A stretch of DNA of 64,000 nt. It comes from Dyadobacter sp. (lineage in GTDB: Bacteria > Bacteroidota > Bacteroidia > Cytophagales > Spirosomataceae). The stretch lies in assembly GCF_017744695.1 (NCBI RefSeq), contig NZ_JAGIAS010000008.1:141082-205081 (forward strand). Reading direction: 5' to 3'. The translations under genes were made by a program, and so were the position numbers. A model generated the notes under the pieces. It was given only the letters and a program-made list of their open reading frames with translations, did no database searches and had not been told where the DNA came from. Positions 1 through 8,417 of the stretch are shown in pieces; the stretch's first letter is position 1; each line of letters begins with the position of its first letter.

Positions 1-62
1 TGTCGGCTGTCGGCTGTCGGCTGTCGGCTGTCGGCTGTCGGCTGTCGGCTGTCGGCTGTCGG
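1..62. repeat. Heptamer tandem array, TGTCGGC x 8.9
   Basis: Eight perfect copies of TGTCGGC plus six further bases, starting at the window edge, so the true array may be longer. The reverse-complement unit GCCGACA occurs once at 155-161, inside the GC-rich stretch 145-171. The array and that stretch could be the left and right arms of one intergenic palindrome whose left arm has expanded. A related inverted repeat lies at 8343-8409. Confidence 0.95.
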
Positions 63-144
63 AGATAAATGGGATTATGCAATGCTTGGTTCACGGGAAA
101 ATGTATTCACAATAAAAACGTGGCTGATACCACACAAATAATCG

Positions 145-171
145 ACTGCCGATTGCCGACAGCCGAAAGCC
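145..171. repeat. GC-rich intergenic repeat arm upstream of iolJ
   Basis: This stretch is built of GCCGA-type units (ACTGCCGATTGCCGACAGCC). It resembles the right arm of the inverted repeat at 8384-8409 and is complementary to the heptamer array at 1-62. It ends 9 bases before the aldolase start codon, so it lies in the leader of that gene. No promoter box was recognised between 63 and 144. Confidence 0.6.
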
Positions 172-180
172 ATTAACCAA

Positions 181-1131
181 ATGCTCCTGACGACGAAACA
201 ACTGTTCCTGAAATGCTATGGCCGCTACGCGATACCGGCGGTGAATGTGTTTTTCATGGAAGAAATCCATGGCCTTTTCGCTGCTGCGCAGGAAGCCAAT
301 GCACCTTTTATTGTGCAAACGACGCCTTTCGCCCGTGACTATGCCCACGCAGACATGCTCCTGTCCATGATAGGCGCCGCGGCGCGCATTTACCCGCATG
401 TCACATACGCGATCCACATGGACCACGGCTATGAAGAACATATTTTTGAAGCGATCGAGAAAGGCGGATATACATCCGTAATGATCGATGCCTCGCACGA
501 TAGTTTTGAAAAAAATGTCGCCCGTACCAAAGCCGTGGTAGCTGCGGCACATGCAAAGGGGATCAGTGTGGAAGCGGAGCTTGGCGTGCTGGCCGGTGTG
601 GAAGATGACTTGACTGTCGATGTGGCTCATTCATTTTATACCAACCCGCAGCAGGTCGAAGATTTCGTAAATGCGACTGACTGCGACAGCCTGGCCATCG
701 CGGTCGGGACCAGCCATGGTGCCTACAAATTTTCAGGCGGCCAGGGTTTGCAATTCCATATTCTGGAAGAAATTCAGCGAAGACTGCCCGGCTTCCCACT
801 TGTACTGCACGGAGGCTCTAATGTAGTACCGGAAGTCATCGAGCGCATCAATGCGGCCGGCGGCCAGTTGAAGACCGATGCCAAAGGTGTGCAGCAAGAA
901 GAGGTGAGAAAGGCTATTCCGCTCGGCATTTGTAAAATAAATATAGCAACCGATACCCGCCTGCTCTGGACAATGGTTAACCGGGAGTTTTTCCGCGACC
1001 GCCCCGACGAATTCGCTCCTACCACCCCGGGGAAGATTTTTATGGAGGAATACAAAAAGTTTATGCTGAAAAAGTTCGACTTGTTCGGTTGCACGGACAA
1101 GGCAGGCGATTTCAGCGACATTAACAGCTGA
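181..1131 (+). CDS. iolJ: Class II aldolase, probable 5-dehydro-2-deoxyphosphogluconate aldolase
   Basis: A 316-residue class II (zinc-dependent) fructose-bisphosphate-aldolase-family protein. Visible metal and active-site motifs are HMDHG (Asp81, His82), EAELG (131-135), VGTSHG (His179) and LHGGS (His210), followed by KINIATDTR. The family cleaves ketose phosphates to dihydroxyacetone phosphate and an aldehyde. Because iolD starts 30 bases downstream and iolE follows, the likely substrate is 5-dehydro-2-deoxy-D-gluconate 6-phosphate, giving DHAP and malonate semialdehyde in the cytoplasm. That assignment rests on context: the same fold also serves fructose-1,6-bisphosphate and tagatose-bisphosphate aldolases. 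The ATG at 181 is the first in-frame start after the repeat arm at 145-171. Confidence 0.85.
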   Translation: MLLTTKQLFLKCYGRYAIPAVNVFFMEEIHGLFAAAQEANAPFIVQTTPFARDYAHADMLLSMIGAAARIYPHVTYAIHMDHGYEEHIFEAIEKGGYTSVMIDASHDSFEKNVARTKAVVAAAHAKGISVEAELGVLAGVEDDLTVDVAHSFYTNPQQVEDFVNATDCDSLAIAVGTSHGAYKFSGGQGLQFHILEEIQRRLPGFPLVLHGGSNVVPEVIERINAAGGQLKTDAKGVQQEEVRKAIPLGICKINIATDTRLLWTMVNREFFRDRPDEFAPTTPGKIFMEEYKKFMLKKFDLFGCTDKAGDFSDINS

Positions 1132-1161
1132 CTCTGTTTCGAACAGTAAATATTCAAAGAC

Positions 1162-3027
1162 ATGACCAAACGACTCACGGTGGCGCAGGCTACCATCATG
1201 TTTCTAAAAAACCAGTACATCGAGCGCGACGGCATTGAGGAGCCCTATTTTGGCGGCTGTTTTGGCATTTTCGGGCACGGTAATGTAGCAGGGCTAGGCC
1301 AGGCTTTACAGGAAAACCCGGATTTCCGCTACTACCAGTGTCGCAACGAGCAATCGATGGTACATACCGCCGTGGCTTATGCAAAAGTCAAGAACCGACT
1401 GGGGGCATTCGTTTGTACGACGTCGATCGGTCCGGGAGCTACCAATATGATCACGGGCGCGGCATTGGCGACTATCAACCGGTTACCCGTACTGCTGCTA
1501 CCCGGCGATATTTTCGCTACCCGCGAGCCTAATCCGGTCTTGCAGCAACTCGAAAGCGCCGCATCGCAGGATATTTCGGTGAATGATTGTTTCAAACCTG
1601 TTTCTAAATATTGGGACCGCATTAACCGTCCCGAGCAGCTCATTTACTCGCTGCCGGAAGTCATGCGCGTACTCACTTCCCAGGCCGAAATGGGTTGCGT
1701 AACACTTTCGATGCCGCAGGATGTGCAAACGCACGCCTACGATTTTCCGGAGTCATTGTTCCAAAAGCGCGTGTGGCACGTGGGCCGGCCACGTCCGGAT
1801 CTGGTCTCCTTGCAAAAGGCCGTCGAATGGATCAAATCTGCCCGAAAACCGGTGATCATAGCGGGCGGCGGGGCTATTTACAGCGACGCCACCGAAACGC
1901 TTCATCAATTTGCTTCCCAAACCGGCATCCCGGTCGGTGAAACTTTCGCGGGGAAAGGCGCGGTGCGCTACGACGCACCGTACAGCATTGGTGGCCTCGG
2001 CGCGACCGGCACCAAATATGCAATAGACGTAGCTAACCAGGCGGATCTCGTCATCGGTATCGGAACACGTTACAGCGATTTTACCACAGCTTCCAAATCG
2101 ATCTTCAAGCATCCGGACGTCCGTTTTATCAACATCAATATCAGTGAATTCGATGCATTCAAGCATGCTGCATTGCCGGTAATCGGGGATGCAAAGGCAG
2201 TGCTGGAAGAATTGGCCGGACTTTTGGGTAACCATGAAGTGTCGGCGGACTACCGCCAGCATATTGCCCACATCAATAAGGCATGGGACGACGAGGTAAC
2301 GCAAATTTATGCCGATGGAAACGGTACAGTTCCTCCGATCGATCAGGCCGTTGTGATCGGTACGCTGAACGGCTTTATGGACGACCGCGATGTGATGATT
2401 AACGCTTCCGGCAGCGCCCCGGGGGATCTGCATAAGCTCTGGCGTGCCACCGACCCGAAAAATTTCCACCTCGAATATGGTTTCTCCTGCATGGGTTACG
2501 AGATCGCCGCGGGATTGGGCGCTAAAATGGCAGACCCAACGCGCGAAGTGTACGTACTCTGCGGCGACGGCGGCTACCTGATGAACAACCACGAGATCGT
2601 AACGGCCATTCAGGAAGGGGTGCGCTTCACCATCCTGCTTTTGAATAACAACGGTTACGCCAGTATCGGCGGCTTGTCGGAAAGTATCGGCAGCGAGCGC
2701 TTTGGTACCATGTACAAATACCGTGAAAATGAAACCGGTCAGCTGTCGGGCGGGTTTTTGCCGGTTGACCTTGCCAAAAATGCCGAAAGCCTTGGTGCTA
2801 ATGTCATCCGCGCTACCGACAGGCAATCGCTGGAAAGCGCGTTGGCACAAGCCAAAAATGCCGACCGGACCACCGTTATCTACATCGAAACGAGCCTCTA
2901 CCGCACTGTGAAAGGTTACCACGCGTGGTGGGAGGTGCCGGTAGCCGAGGTATCGACGTCGGAATCGGTGCAAAAGGCATTTGAAACTTACCGCGAGAAC
3001 AAAAAAACGCAACGTATTTTCTTATAA
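1162..3027 (+). CDS. iolD: 3D-(3,5/4)-trihydroxycyclohexane-1,2-dione hydrolase
   Basis: A 621-residue thiamine-diphosphate enzyme with the acetolactate-synthase-like three-domain layout. An N-terminal pyrimidine-binding domain carries the conserved Glu in NEQSMVHTA. A central domain contains GGGAIYSDA. The C-terminal domain has the ThDP/Mg motif GDGGYLMNNHE ending near VRFTILLLNNNGYASIGG (about residues 467-500). IolD hydrolyses the cyclic dione formed by IolE to 5-deoxy-D-glucuronate, opening the inositol ring. Full family length, ATG start, 30 bases after iolJ and 55 before iolE, so the three genes look like one operon. The preference for IolD over acetolactate synthase comes from its length, N-terminal sequence and neighbours. 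Confidence 0.93.
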   Translation: MTKRLTVAQATIMFLKNQYIERDGIEEPYFGGCFGIFGHGNVAGLGQALQENPDFRYYQCRNEQSMVHTAVAYAKVKNRLGAFVCTTSIGPGATNMITGAALATINRLPVLLLPGDIFATREPNPVLQQLESAASQDISVNDCFKPVSKYWDRINRPEQLIYSLPEVMRVLTSQAEMGCVTLSMPQDVQTHAYDFPESLFQKRVWHVGRPRPDLVSLQKAVEWIKSARKPVIIAGGGAIYSDATETLHQFASQTGIPVGETFAGKGAVRYDAPYSIGGLGATGTKYAIDVANQADLVIGIGTRYSDFTTASKSIFKHPDVRFININISEFDAFKHAALPVIGDAKAVLEELAGLLGNHEVSADYRQHIAHINKAWDDEVTQIYADGNGTVPPIDQAVVIGTLNGFMDDRDVMINASGSAPGDLHKLWRATDPKNFHLEYGFSCMGYEIAAGLGAKMADPTREVYVLCGDGGYLMNNHEIVTAIQEGVRFTILLLNNNGYASIGGLSESIGSERFGTMYKYRENETGQLSGGFLPVDLAKNAESLGANVIRATDRQSLESALAQAKNADRTTVIYIETSLYRTVKGYHAWWEVPVAEVSTSESVQKAFETYRENKKTQRIFL

Positions 3028-3032
3028 GGAGG

Positions 3033-3064
3033 AAAGGGAGGATGGATCCTCCTCTCCTCCCTTT
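3033..3064 (+). promoter_or_regulatory. Intercistronic hairpin between iolD and iolE
   Basis: Perfect 10-bp stem AAAGGGAGGA / TCCTCCCTTT around a 12-base loop containing GGATCC, in the 55-base gap before iolE. The left arm contains Shine-Dalgarno-like purines, but they lie about 40 bases before the iolE ATG. It may stabilise or process the message, or attenuate into iolE. No long T tract follows, so a full terminator is unlikely. Confidence 0.6.
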
Positions 3065-3082
3065 ATTCCTTTCTTTCAAAAA

Positions 3083-3985
3083 ATGAACTTCGAAAACATC
3101 AAACTGGGCGTTGCTCCTATCAACTGGACCAACGACGATATGCCGGAGCTTGGCGGCGAGAATACATTTGAGCAATGCGTGAGCGAAATGGCGCTAGCCG
3201 GATTCACGGGCTGCGAAGTAGGCAACAAGTTTCCACGCGATACCAATGTGCTGAAAAAGGCGTTGGGACTCCGCGGCTTGCAGATCTGCAACCAATGGAA
3301 CAGCTATGAGCTAACGACCAAATCCTTCGCAGAAAACCGTGAAAATTTCACCAAACTGCTTGACTTCCTCGAAACAATGGGGGCCAAAGTAATCGGCGGA
3401 GGTGAAACCGGGAACAGCTGCCAGGGCCAAATGGATGTGCCGGTATTTGAAGGTAAAGGCATGCTGAACACCCGTGAGGAATGGGACACCTTCACGTACG
3501 GTCTCGACGAGCTCGGCAAAATCGCCCGCGACCGAGGTATGAAACTTGCGTTTCACCACCACATGGGCACCTGCATTCAAACCATGGAAGAAACCGACCG
3601 GCTGCTGAACGAAACCAACCCGGACTATGTGTTCCTGAATTATGACTGCGGTCATTTTCATTTCGCTGGGGAAGACCCGGTAGCCGCATTGAACAAATAC
3701 ATCGGCCGTACCGCGCATATACACCTGAAAGATGTGCGCCCGAACGTATTGCAACGCGTACACGACGAGCGCCTGAGCTTCCTCACGGCTGTCAAAAACG
3801 GCGTTTTCACCGTACCTGGGGATACCGAAGGCTGCATTGATTTCCCGTCGCTTTTCGCCATCATCAAAGAAAGCGATTATGCCGGCTGGATCGTCCTCGA
3901 AGCTGAACAAGATCCCGCAAAGGCGAATCCTTTGGAATACGCCATTATCGCAAGGAATTTTTTCAGAGGATTGACAGGGATTTAA
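3083..3985 (+). CDS. iolE: Myo-inosose-2 dehydratase
   Basis: A 300-residue xylose-isomerase-like TIM barrel. It dehydrates 2-keto-myo-inositol to 3D-(3,5/4)-trihydroxycyclohexane-1,2-dione, the substrate of IolD. Typical strand-end motifs are visible: LAFHHHMGTCIQT, VFLNYDCGHFHF, AHIHLKDVR and GWIVLEAEQDP, which supply the divalent-metal ligands (Asp, His and Glu). The start is the ATG at 3083 (MNFENIKLGVAPINWTNDD). A longer reading from a TTG at 2981 would overlap iolD and add 34 residues unlike the family. The stop codon overlaps the stop of the convergent toxin gene. Genes for the other inositol steps (iolB, iolC, iolG) are not in this window; they may lie upstream of position 1. Confidence 0.93.
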   Translation: MNFENIKLGVAPINWTNDDMPELGGENTFEQCVSEMALAGFTGCEVGNKFPRDTNVLKKALGLRGLQICNQWNSYELTTKSFAENRENFTKLLDFLETMGAKVIGGGETGNSCQGQMDVPVFEGKGMLNTREEWDTFTYGLDELGKIARDRGMKLAFHHHMGTCIQTMEETDRLLNETNPDYVFLNYDCGHFHFAGEDPVAALNKYIGRTAHIHLKDVRPNVLQRVHDERLSFLTAVKNGVFTVPGDTEGCIDFPSLFAIIKESDYAGWIVLEAEQDPAKANPLEYAIIARNFFRGLTGI

Positions 3986-4302
3986 GTACTCATTCCTTCA
4001 TAAATTGCCACTGGCTCGGCAGGTAGCTTTTGTTTCAAAAGCCCGCGAACCAGTGGCGACAATTTCGTTAACTCCAGATAAGTGTTGTTCCGAGCTGAAA
4101 GAATAAAAAATGCAATTAAGGATTTTGAAAAATTTTGTTGATACCGAATATTCTTGTCAAAGGTAAGAAGCACCTGAAAACCCGCTTTTGAAGCTATTGA
4201 CAAAAGAGCTGCATCGCATAATCCATTCCACCCCATTTCTCTCACGGTGCGGATGTCATGTCCCGGAAAATCCTGCTTTAATCTTTTTGGGTAAGTTTTC
4301 AT
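3982..4302 (-). CDS. DUF5615-type PIN-like toxin
   Basis: A 106-residue protein of the DUF5615 (PIN-like) family, the usual partner of DUF433 antitoxins. Visible features are the acidic and helical blocks GHDIRTVREMGWNG, DAALLSIASKAGFQVLLTFDKN and an IAFFILSARNN strand. PIN-like toxins are generally Mg-dependent RNases with clustered Asp residues; here the N-terminal acidic residue of the usual 'lanDenlp' opening is replaced by KTYPKRLKQDF, so the copy may be 5'-shortened or divergent. Its start overlaps the antitoxin stop by four bases (ATGA), indicating translational coupling. Its stop overlaps that of iolE on the other strand. Confidence 0.82.
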   Translation of the reverse strand: MKTYPKRLKQDFPGHDIRTVREMGWNGLCDAALLSIASKAGFQVLLTFDKNIRYQQNFSKSLIAFFILSARNNTYLELTKLSPLVRGLLKQKLPAEPVAIYEGMST

Positions 4303-4541
4303 CCAGTAACAGATTCATACAACTGCTCAATGTGCTTCGATGACAGTAGCTTGTTTGCTGCCTCGAGTAACGCTACCGCTTGATCCCTCGTAACAGACGG
4401 GAAGTCATCCAGAAAATCGTCAAGTGAAACGCCCGCTTCAAGGTGATCAAAAAGCGAGTCAATAGGCACCCTGGTTCCGCTAAAAACAGGCTGCCCGCTC
4501 AATATCACCGGGTCGATCGTAACAATCTCAGTAATTCCCAT
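4299..4541 (-). CDS. DUF433 antitoxin
   Basis: An 80-residue DUF433 protein beginning MGITEIVTIDPVILSGQPVF and continuing GTRVPIDSLFDHLEAGVSLDDFLDDFP and VTRDQAVALLEAA. This matches the VapB-like DUF433 pattern: a short DNA-binding beta/helix-turn-helix unit with the conserved 'G.P.f.GTRvpv' segment. It is expected to neutralise the DUF5615 toxin and repress its own operon. The start at 4541 fits the family; an in-frame ATG at 4559 would add six basic residues. A tandem 8-mer lies 45 bases upstream and may be the operator. Confidence 0.85.
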   Translation of the reverse strand: MGITEIVTIDPVILSGQPVFSGTRVPIDSLFDHLEAGVSLDDFLDDFPSVTRDQAVALLEAANKLLSSKHIEQLYESVTG

Positions 4542-4585
4542 ATTCTTCTTACGTTCCATCTTGAAAAAGGTAACGGCGTTGTAGT

Positions 4586-4601
4586 ACCAAATTACCAAAT
4601 T
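4586..4601 (-). promoter_or_regulatory. Tandem ACCAAATT repeat upstream of antitoxin gene
   Basis: Two exact, abutting copies of ACCAAATT (AATTTGGT on the transcribed strand), 27-60 bases upstream of the two possible antitoxin starts. The position suits an autoregulatory operator of the DUF433/DUF5615 operon. That role is an inference. Confidence 0.4.
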
Positions 4602-4731
4602 TTTCGCGTTAAGGATTACTCCCACCGCCACATTTCCCCGCTGTCCTACGTAACAACATTATATTACCGATTAACCCATACTGCATTGCGGCCTATGAAA
4701 TCAGTTTACGCATTACTTTAAACTGAACACT

Positions 4732-6180
4732 ATGTTGAATTTCAAACAATTACATCTTCTCTATGTCCTGATTTTTGCGTTGGCCGTGGTGGGTTGCAAG
4801 GACAAGGATGTCGCCCCGGCCGTCAAAACAGTCGATTCCACGACTGCGGCGGACTATCCTGATATTAATAGCTGGCTTTACGATATCATGGACGATGCTT
4901 ATTTCTGGTACAAAAACCTGCCGGCCAAAAGCAGCCTTGACACCAGTATCGATCCCAATGACTTCTTTGAAAAGCTTGTTTATCAGCGCACTACTGTCGA
5001 CCGCTTTTCAATGGTCACCGACGATATCGACGCATTGCAGAACGAGTTCAACGGTATCAGCAAGATCTTCGGAATCAGCTACTCATTGTCTTATATTGAT
5101 AATGGCAAGTCGAACATTGCCGCGTTCCTGAACTATGTGGTGAAAGGCAGCCCAGCCGAAACGGCAGGCTTGAAACGCGGCGATATTCTCATGAAGGTCA
5201 ATGGCACGCAGCTTACATCCGGCAACTATTCGTCACTGCTGAGCGGTAACGAAACGGCCACTTTTACATTGGGAGAAGTGTCCGGCTCAAACATCGTGGC
5301 AAGCAGCCAGACGATCACCATGACCAAGGCCGAGGTAAGCGAAGATCCCGTTCTGTTTTCGACAGTTATTTCAAAACCCACGTATGGCAAAACAATCGGT
5401 TACCTGGTGTACACCCAGTTTGTGCCTGGTACCGCCACCGATGAGTCGAAATACGACAACGAGCTACGCCAGGTTTTCGCCGATTTTAGGAGTAAGGGGG
5501 TGAATGAACTGGTACTTGATCTGCGGTTCAATCCGGGAGGATACATCAGTTCCGCAGAAACACTCGCGTCGCTGATCGGAACGGGCGTTTCAAGCTCCAA
5601 AATCTTTTATAAGGAACAATGGAATGATAAATACACCTCCTACTGGCAAAAAATGCAAGGAGCGAATGCATTGAACTATCCATTTCTGAACGAAGCCAAC
5701 AACGTCGGAAGCGCACTAAGCCGCGTTTTCGTGCTGACCTCCAATGGCACAGCATCGGCCAGTGAACTGGTGATCAATGGGTTGAAACCCTACATGAGCG
5801 TGATCAGGATCGGCGAGCATACCGCAGGCAAAAACCTGTTCGGTGAGGTGATCGACGACGACCAAAAAAGATGGAAATGGGGCGCCTACATCATGCTGGG
5901 GCAAACCGCCAATGCCAATGGGGAGTCGGATTATGGTACGGTCAATGGGATGACGCCCGACTACGCAGTAGATGACTCCACGGTGCCTTACCTGCCTTTC
6001 GGCGATGAAAATGAAACGCTGCTCCGCAAAGCGCTCGACGTGATGGGTATTCCCGCTCCGGACGGCCAACGTCTGGCAGCAACGAAGAGCGTCGACAGTT
6101 TCCGCAAAATGCTTCATGACGACCTCAAAACGAAGGAAAATCTCATGATCCGTCGCGGAAATATAAGAGCAATTCCTTAA
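4732..6180 (+). CDS. S41 family lipoprotein peptidase (C-terminal processing protease-like)
   Basis: A 482-residue exported protein. A lipoprotein signal ends in LAVVGC (Cys22). A PDZ-like segment spans about residues 135-165 (GSPAETAGLKRGDILMKVNG). The S41 catalytic domain contains LVLDLRFNPGGYISSAE, TSNGTASASEL (Ser342/Ser344) and HTAGKN (Lys367), consistent with the Ser-Lys dyad of tail-specific proteases. It should sit lipid-anchored in the periplasm or on the outer membrane and cut C-terminal regions of unfolded or tagged proteins. The unusual short length and lipoprotein anchor match the Bacteroidota S41 group. It is a single gene followed by a strong terminator; the substrate is unknown. 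Confidence 0.9.
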   Translation: MLNFKQLHLLYVLIFALAVVGCKDKDVAPAVKTVDSTTAADYPDINSWLYDIMDDAYFWYKNLPAKSSLDTSIDPNDFFEKLVYQRTTVDRFSMVTDDIDALQNEFNGISKIFGISYSLSYIDNGKSNIAAFLNYVVKGSPAETAGLKRGDILMKVNGTQLTSGNYSSLLSGNETATFTLGEVSGSNIVASSQTITMTKAEVSEDPVLFSTVISKPTYGKTIGYLVYTQFVPGTATDESKYDNELRQVFADFRSKGVNELVLDLRFNPGGYISSAETLASLIGTGVSSSKIFYKEQWNDKYTSYWQKMQGANALNYPFLNEANNVGSALSRVFVLTSNGTASASELVINGLKPYMSVIRIGEHTAGKNLFGEVIDDDQKRWKWGAYIMLGQTANANGESDYGTVNGMTPDYAVDDSTVPYLPFGDENETLLRKALDVMGIPAPDGQRLAATKSVDSFRKMLHDDLKTKENLMIRRGNIRAIP

Positions 6181-6207
6181 TGAACTCTCACATACATATT
6201 GTTCTCT

Positions 6208-6243
6208 GGACCGGGCCTGCACTTGCGGGCCCGGTCCGTTTTG
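6208..6243 (+). terminator. Rho-independent terminator after S41 gene
   Basis: Perfect 10-bp stem GGACCGGGCC / GGCCCGGTCC with a 10-base loop, followed by GTTTTGTG, 28 bases after the protease stop. Confidence 0.85.
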
Positions 6244-6297
6244 TGTCCGTTCCATCAAAAAAGCAGCATACTGGCATCGTTTTAGTTGTATTTACCG

Positions 6298-6305
6298 TAA
6301 TTTTG
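6298..6305 (+). promoter_or_regulatory. Bacteroidota -7 box (TAATTTTG)
   Basis: Exact match to the Bacteroidota TAnnTTTG element, 41 bases before the ATG at 6346. No convincing -33 TTTG at the usual distance was found. Confidence 0.45.
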
Positions 6306-6345
6306 AATCCCAATTTTTACTCACGTTCGGTATGCAGGCAACGAT

Positions 6346-8337
6346 ATGAAGTTGAGCGCTTTATATATCCTCCTTTTTTTCTGCTCTTTTCTGCCTTTTG
6401 CCCAGGCACAGACCGGCAAACACACTTATCGTTTTAAAAACGAATTTACTGTGGCACAGCCGGAATGCGGCCCTAACCTTGTACCGGTAAAGGCGGCGGG
6501 CTCGTGTAGTGCCGGAACTTCGGACGGAGTATTTATTGGAGAAGTGCTTCCCTGCGGTGAGCGGCGGGCTGTTTATCACAATAACATGAACCGGGGTTTG
6601 ATGTACCCTAATACCGACGGCTTTGTTTCCGAATCCTACACCATTCAGCTTTACCTGAAAGTGACCAATTGGGGCCAAACCCGGGCCCGGATCATCGACT
6701 TTTCGAATGGTACCCGCGATGATGGCATTTATTTCAAAACCGCTCCGGGAAGTAACAACCACTGCCTTGAACTATCTCCGAACAGGGTTATAGGCGAATG
6801 CCCTTATTTTGATTCCTCCACTTACTACTTACTGACTTTCACACGCGATGGCGCTACGGGAAGGATGGATATTTATGTCGGCAACAACCTGTTTGTCAGC
6901 TTTGTCGATACCAATAAAAACTACGTGGGAAAAGCCGGAGTCCCGATTTATGTTTTTCGGGATGACAATATGGTCTCCTGCGAATCGGGAGAAGCGAATA
7001 TTGCTTACCTGTCCTTCCGCCGTGAGTATTTTGCGCCGGCCGCGGTAAACAAATCCGCTTCGGAAATCTGCTTTGAGGCCAATATCAACTCGTATGCAGA
7101 TTTTTCTATTTCTGTCAGTCCGGATTGCGATCTTTCAAAAAACGTCGAGGTAAAATACACGGGCTCGATTCCTGCTCCCGGCACGGGCTACGATTTTAAA
7201 TGGGGCTGGGACGGGGCACAGGTTATCTCTGGCTCGGGAATGGGTCCTTATGTATTAAAATGGTCTACTGGCGGCGCAAAGTACGTCACGCTCGCAGTGA
7301 CGAGCCTGGCCTGCGGCAATACGCTGGAAAATGGCAAACAGATTGTGCTCGGTAAACCGGCACTTACCGCCGAGGTGGCATCGGGCAGCTGCGATACCGG
7401 GACCGACGGAACGATTACACTTACAGCTGCGGATGGCGTCTCGCCCTACCAATATTCGATCGATTCGGTCAATTTCCAGGCATCCAATGTATTTCATGCA
7501 CCGGCAGGAAATTACAGGGTATTTGTCAAAGACCATAATGGCTGTACCACCGCGCAGAATGCCAACTTGAAATTTATCAGCGATATTACCGTCAGCACAA
7601 TGCCGGATACCACCATTTGCACGGGGCAATCGGTCTCGCTTGCCACAACCAGCAATGGCCAGGCGTTTTCATGGTTGCCGCAAAACGGGTTGGATAATGC
7701 CGGCGTGCTGGAACCCGTGGCCAGTCCCGAAGCCACCACGCAATACGTCATCACAGCCACCAAGGGCTTTTGCACCCAAACGGACACCGTACGCGTGACC
7801 GTATCCCCGAGAATCGAAGTAAATGTAACGCCCGACGCCGTGATCGAATACAATGTTCCCTTCCGGCTCAATGCTACTTCACCCCAGATCCGCAATTACG
7901 CGGCGGCCACGTTTCTCTGGACACCGTCCATTGGCCTTAACGACGCCAATATTCAAAGCCCGGTTGCTGTTTTACAGGAAAATCAATCTTACACTGTAGA
8001 TGTTACCTCCGAGCTGGGGTGCAAAGGGTCTGGTCAGGTAAACCTGTCTATTAAACGTCAGGAGAGCATTATCATCCCAACTGCATTCTCGCCCAACGGC
8101 GACGGCAAAAACGAGGTGTTGGTACCCGTTGTGAACGACATCGAATCCATCCGTTATTTCCGTATTTATAACCGGTGGGGGCAATTGGTTTTTTTTACCA
8201 ACCAGCTCAATACGGGTTGGGACGGCTCTTACAACGGCAGTTCAGCCATTTCAGGTAACTACGTGTGGGAAATCGAAGGGGTATCGACCAAAGGGAAGGT
8301 TATCAGCAAGAAGGGCGCTGTGATGTTGTTGCAGTAA
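6346..8337 (+). CDS. T9SS type B sorting domain surface protein with LamG-like and SprB-like repeats
   Basis: A 663-residue secreted protein with a signal peptide ending near FAQAQ. About residues 60-230 look like a concanavalin/LamG-type jelly roll (YTIQLYLKVTNWG, DGIYFKTAPGSNN). About 240-340 is PKD-like. A SprB-type repeat follows (GTITLTAADGVSPYQYSID, FVKDHNGCTT). After two Ig-like cysteine-containing segments comes a clear type B type IX secretion signal at about 575-663 (PTAFSPNGDGKNEVL, YNRWGQLVF, GWDGSYNG). Such CTDs direct export through the outer membrane and attachment or release at the surface. SprB repeats occur in gliding adhesins, so an adhesive role is possible but not shown. 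Confidence 0.9.
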   Translation: MKLSALYILLFFCSFLPFAQAQTGKHTYRFKNEFTVAQPECGPNLVPVKAAGSCSAGTSDGVFIGEVLPCGERRAVYHNNMNRGLMYPNTDGFVSESYTIQLYLKVTNWGQTRARIIDFSNGTRDDGIYFKTAPGSNNHCLELSPNRVIGECPYFDSSTYYLLTFTRDGATGRMDIYVGNNLFVSFVDTNKNYVGKAGVPIYVFRDDNMVSCESGEANIAYLSFRREYFAPAAVNKSASEICFEANINSYADFSISVSPDCDLSKNVEVKYTGSIPAPGTGYDFKWGWDGAQVISGSGMGPYVLKWSTGGAKYVTLAVTSLACGNTLENGKQIVLGKPALTAEVASGSCDTGTDGTITLTAADGVSPYQYSIDSVNFQASNVFHAPAGNYRVFVKDHNGCTTAQNANLKFISDITVSTMPDTTICTGQSVSLATTSNGQAFSWLPQNGLDNAGVLEPVASPEATTQYVITATKGFCTQTDTVRVTVSPRIEVNVTPDAVIEYNVPFRLNATSPQIRNYAAATFLWTPSIGLNDANIQSPVAVLQENQSYTVDVTSELGCKGSGQVNLSIKRQESIIIPTAFSPNGDGKNEVLVPVVNDIESIRYFRIYNRWGQLVFFTNQLNTGWDGSYNGSSAISGNYVWEIEGVSTKGKVISKKGAVMLLQ

Positions 8338-8342
8338 TTTTT

Positions 8343-8409
8343 TCGGCTATCGGCAGTCGGCCATCGGCAGCCTTTTATAAAAAGCCGATAGCTGACTGCC
8401 GAAAGCCGA
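8343..8409. repeat. 26-bp imperfect inverted repeat between convergent genes
   Basis: Arms at 8343-8368 and 8384-8409 match at 23 of 26 positions and flank a short AT-rich centre (AGCCTTTTATAAAAA). The units (TCGGC/GCCGA) are the same as those in the repeats at 1-62 and 145-171. It fills the gap between the convergent genes at 6346-8337 and 8418-9407 and could serve as a bidirectional terminator. Confidence 0.85.
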
Positions 8410-8417
8410 TGTAATTT

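Noticed and set aside
1..62. Possible CRISPR array
   Set aside because: The repeat unit is 7 bases with no spacers; it is a simple tandem repeat.
1753..3012. A 419-residue open frame on the minus strand opposite iolD
   Set aside because: It mirrors the strongly supported iolD gene, has low-complexity basic composition and no recognisable domain. Long antisense frames are common in GC-rich coding DNA.
2981..3082. Extension of iolE to a TTG start inside iolD
   Set aside because: It overlaps iolD by 47 bases and adds 34 residues unlike the family; the ATG at 3083 gives the normal N-terminus.
4443..4721. A 92-residue plus-strand frame opposite the antitoxin gene
   Set aside because: The antitoxin has a clear DUF433 match and an overlapping toxin; the antisense frame has no feature.
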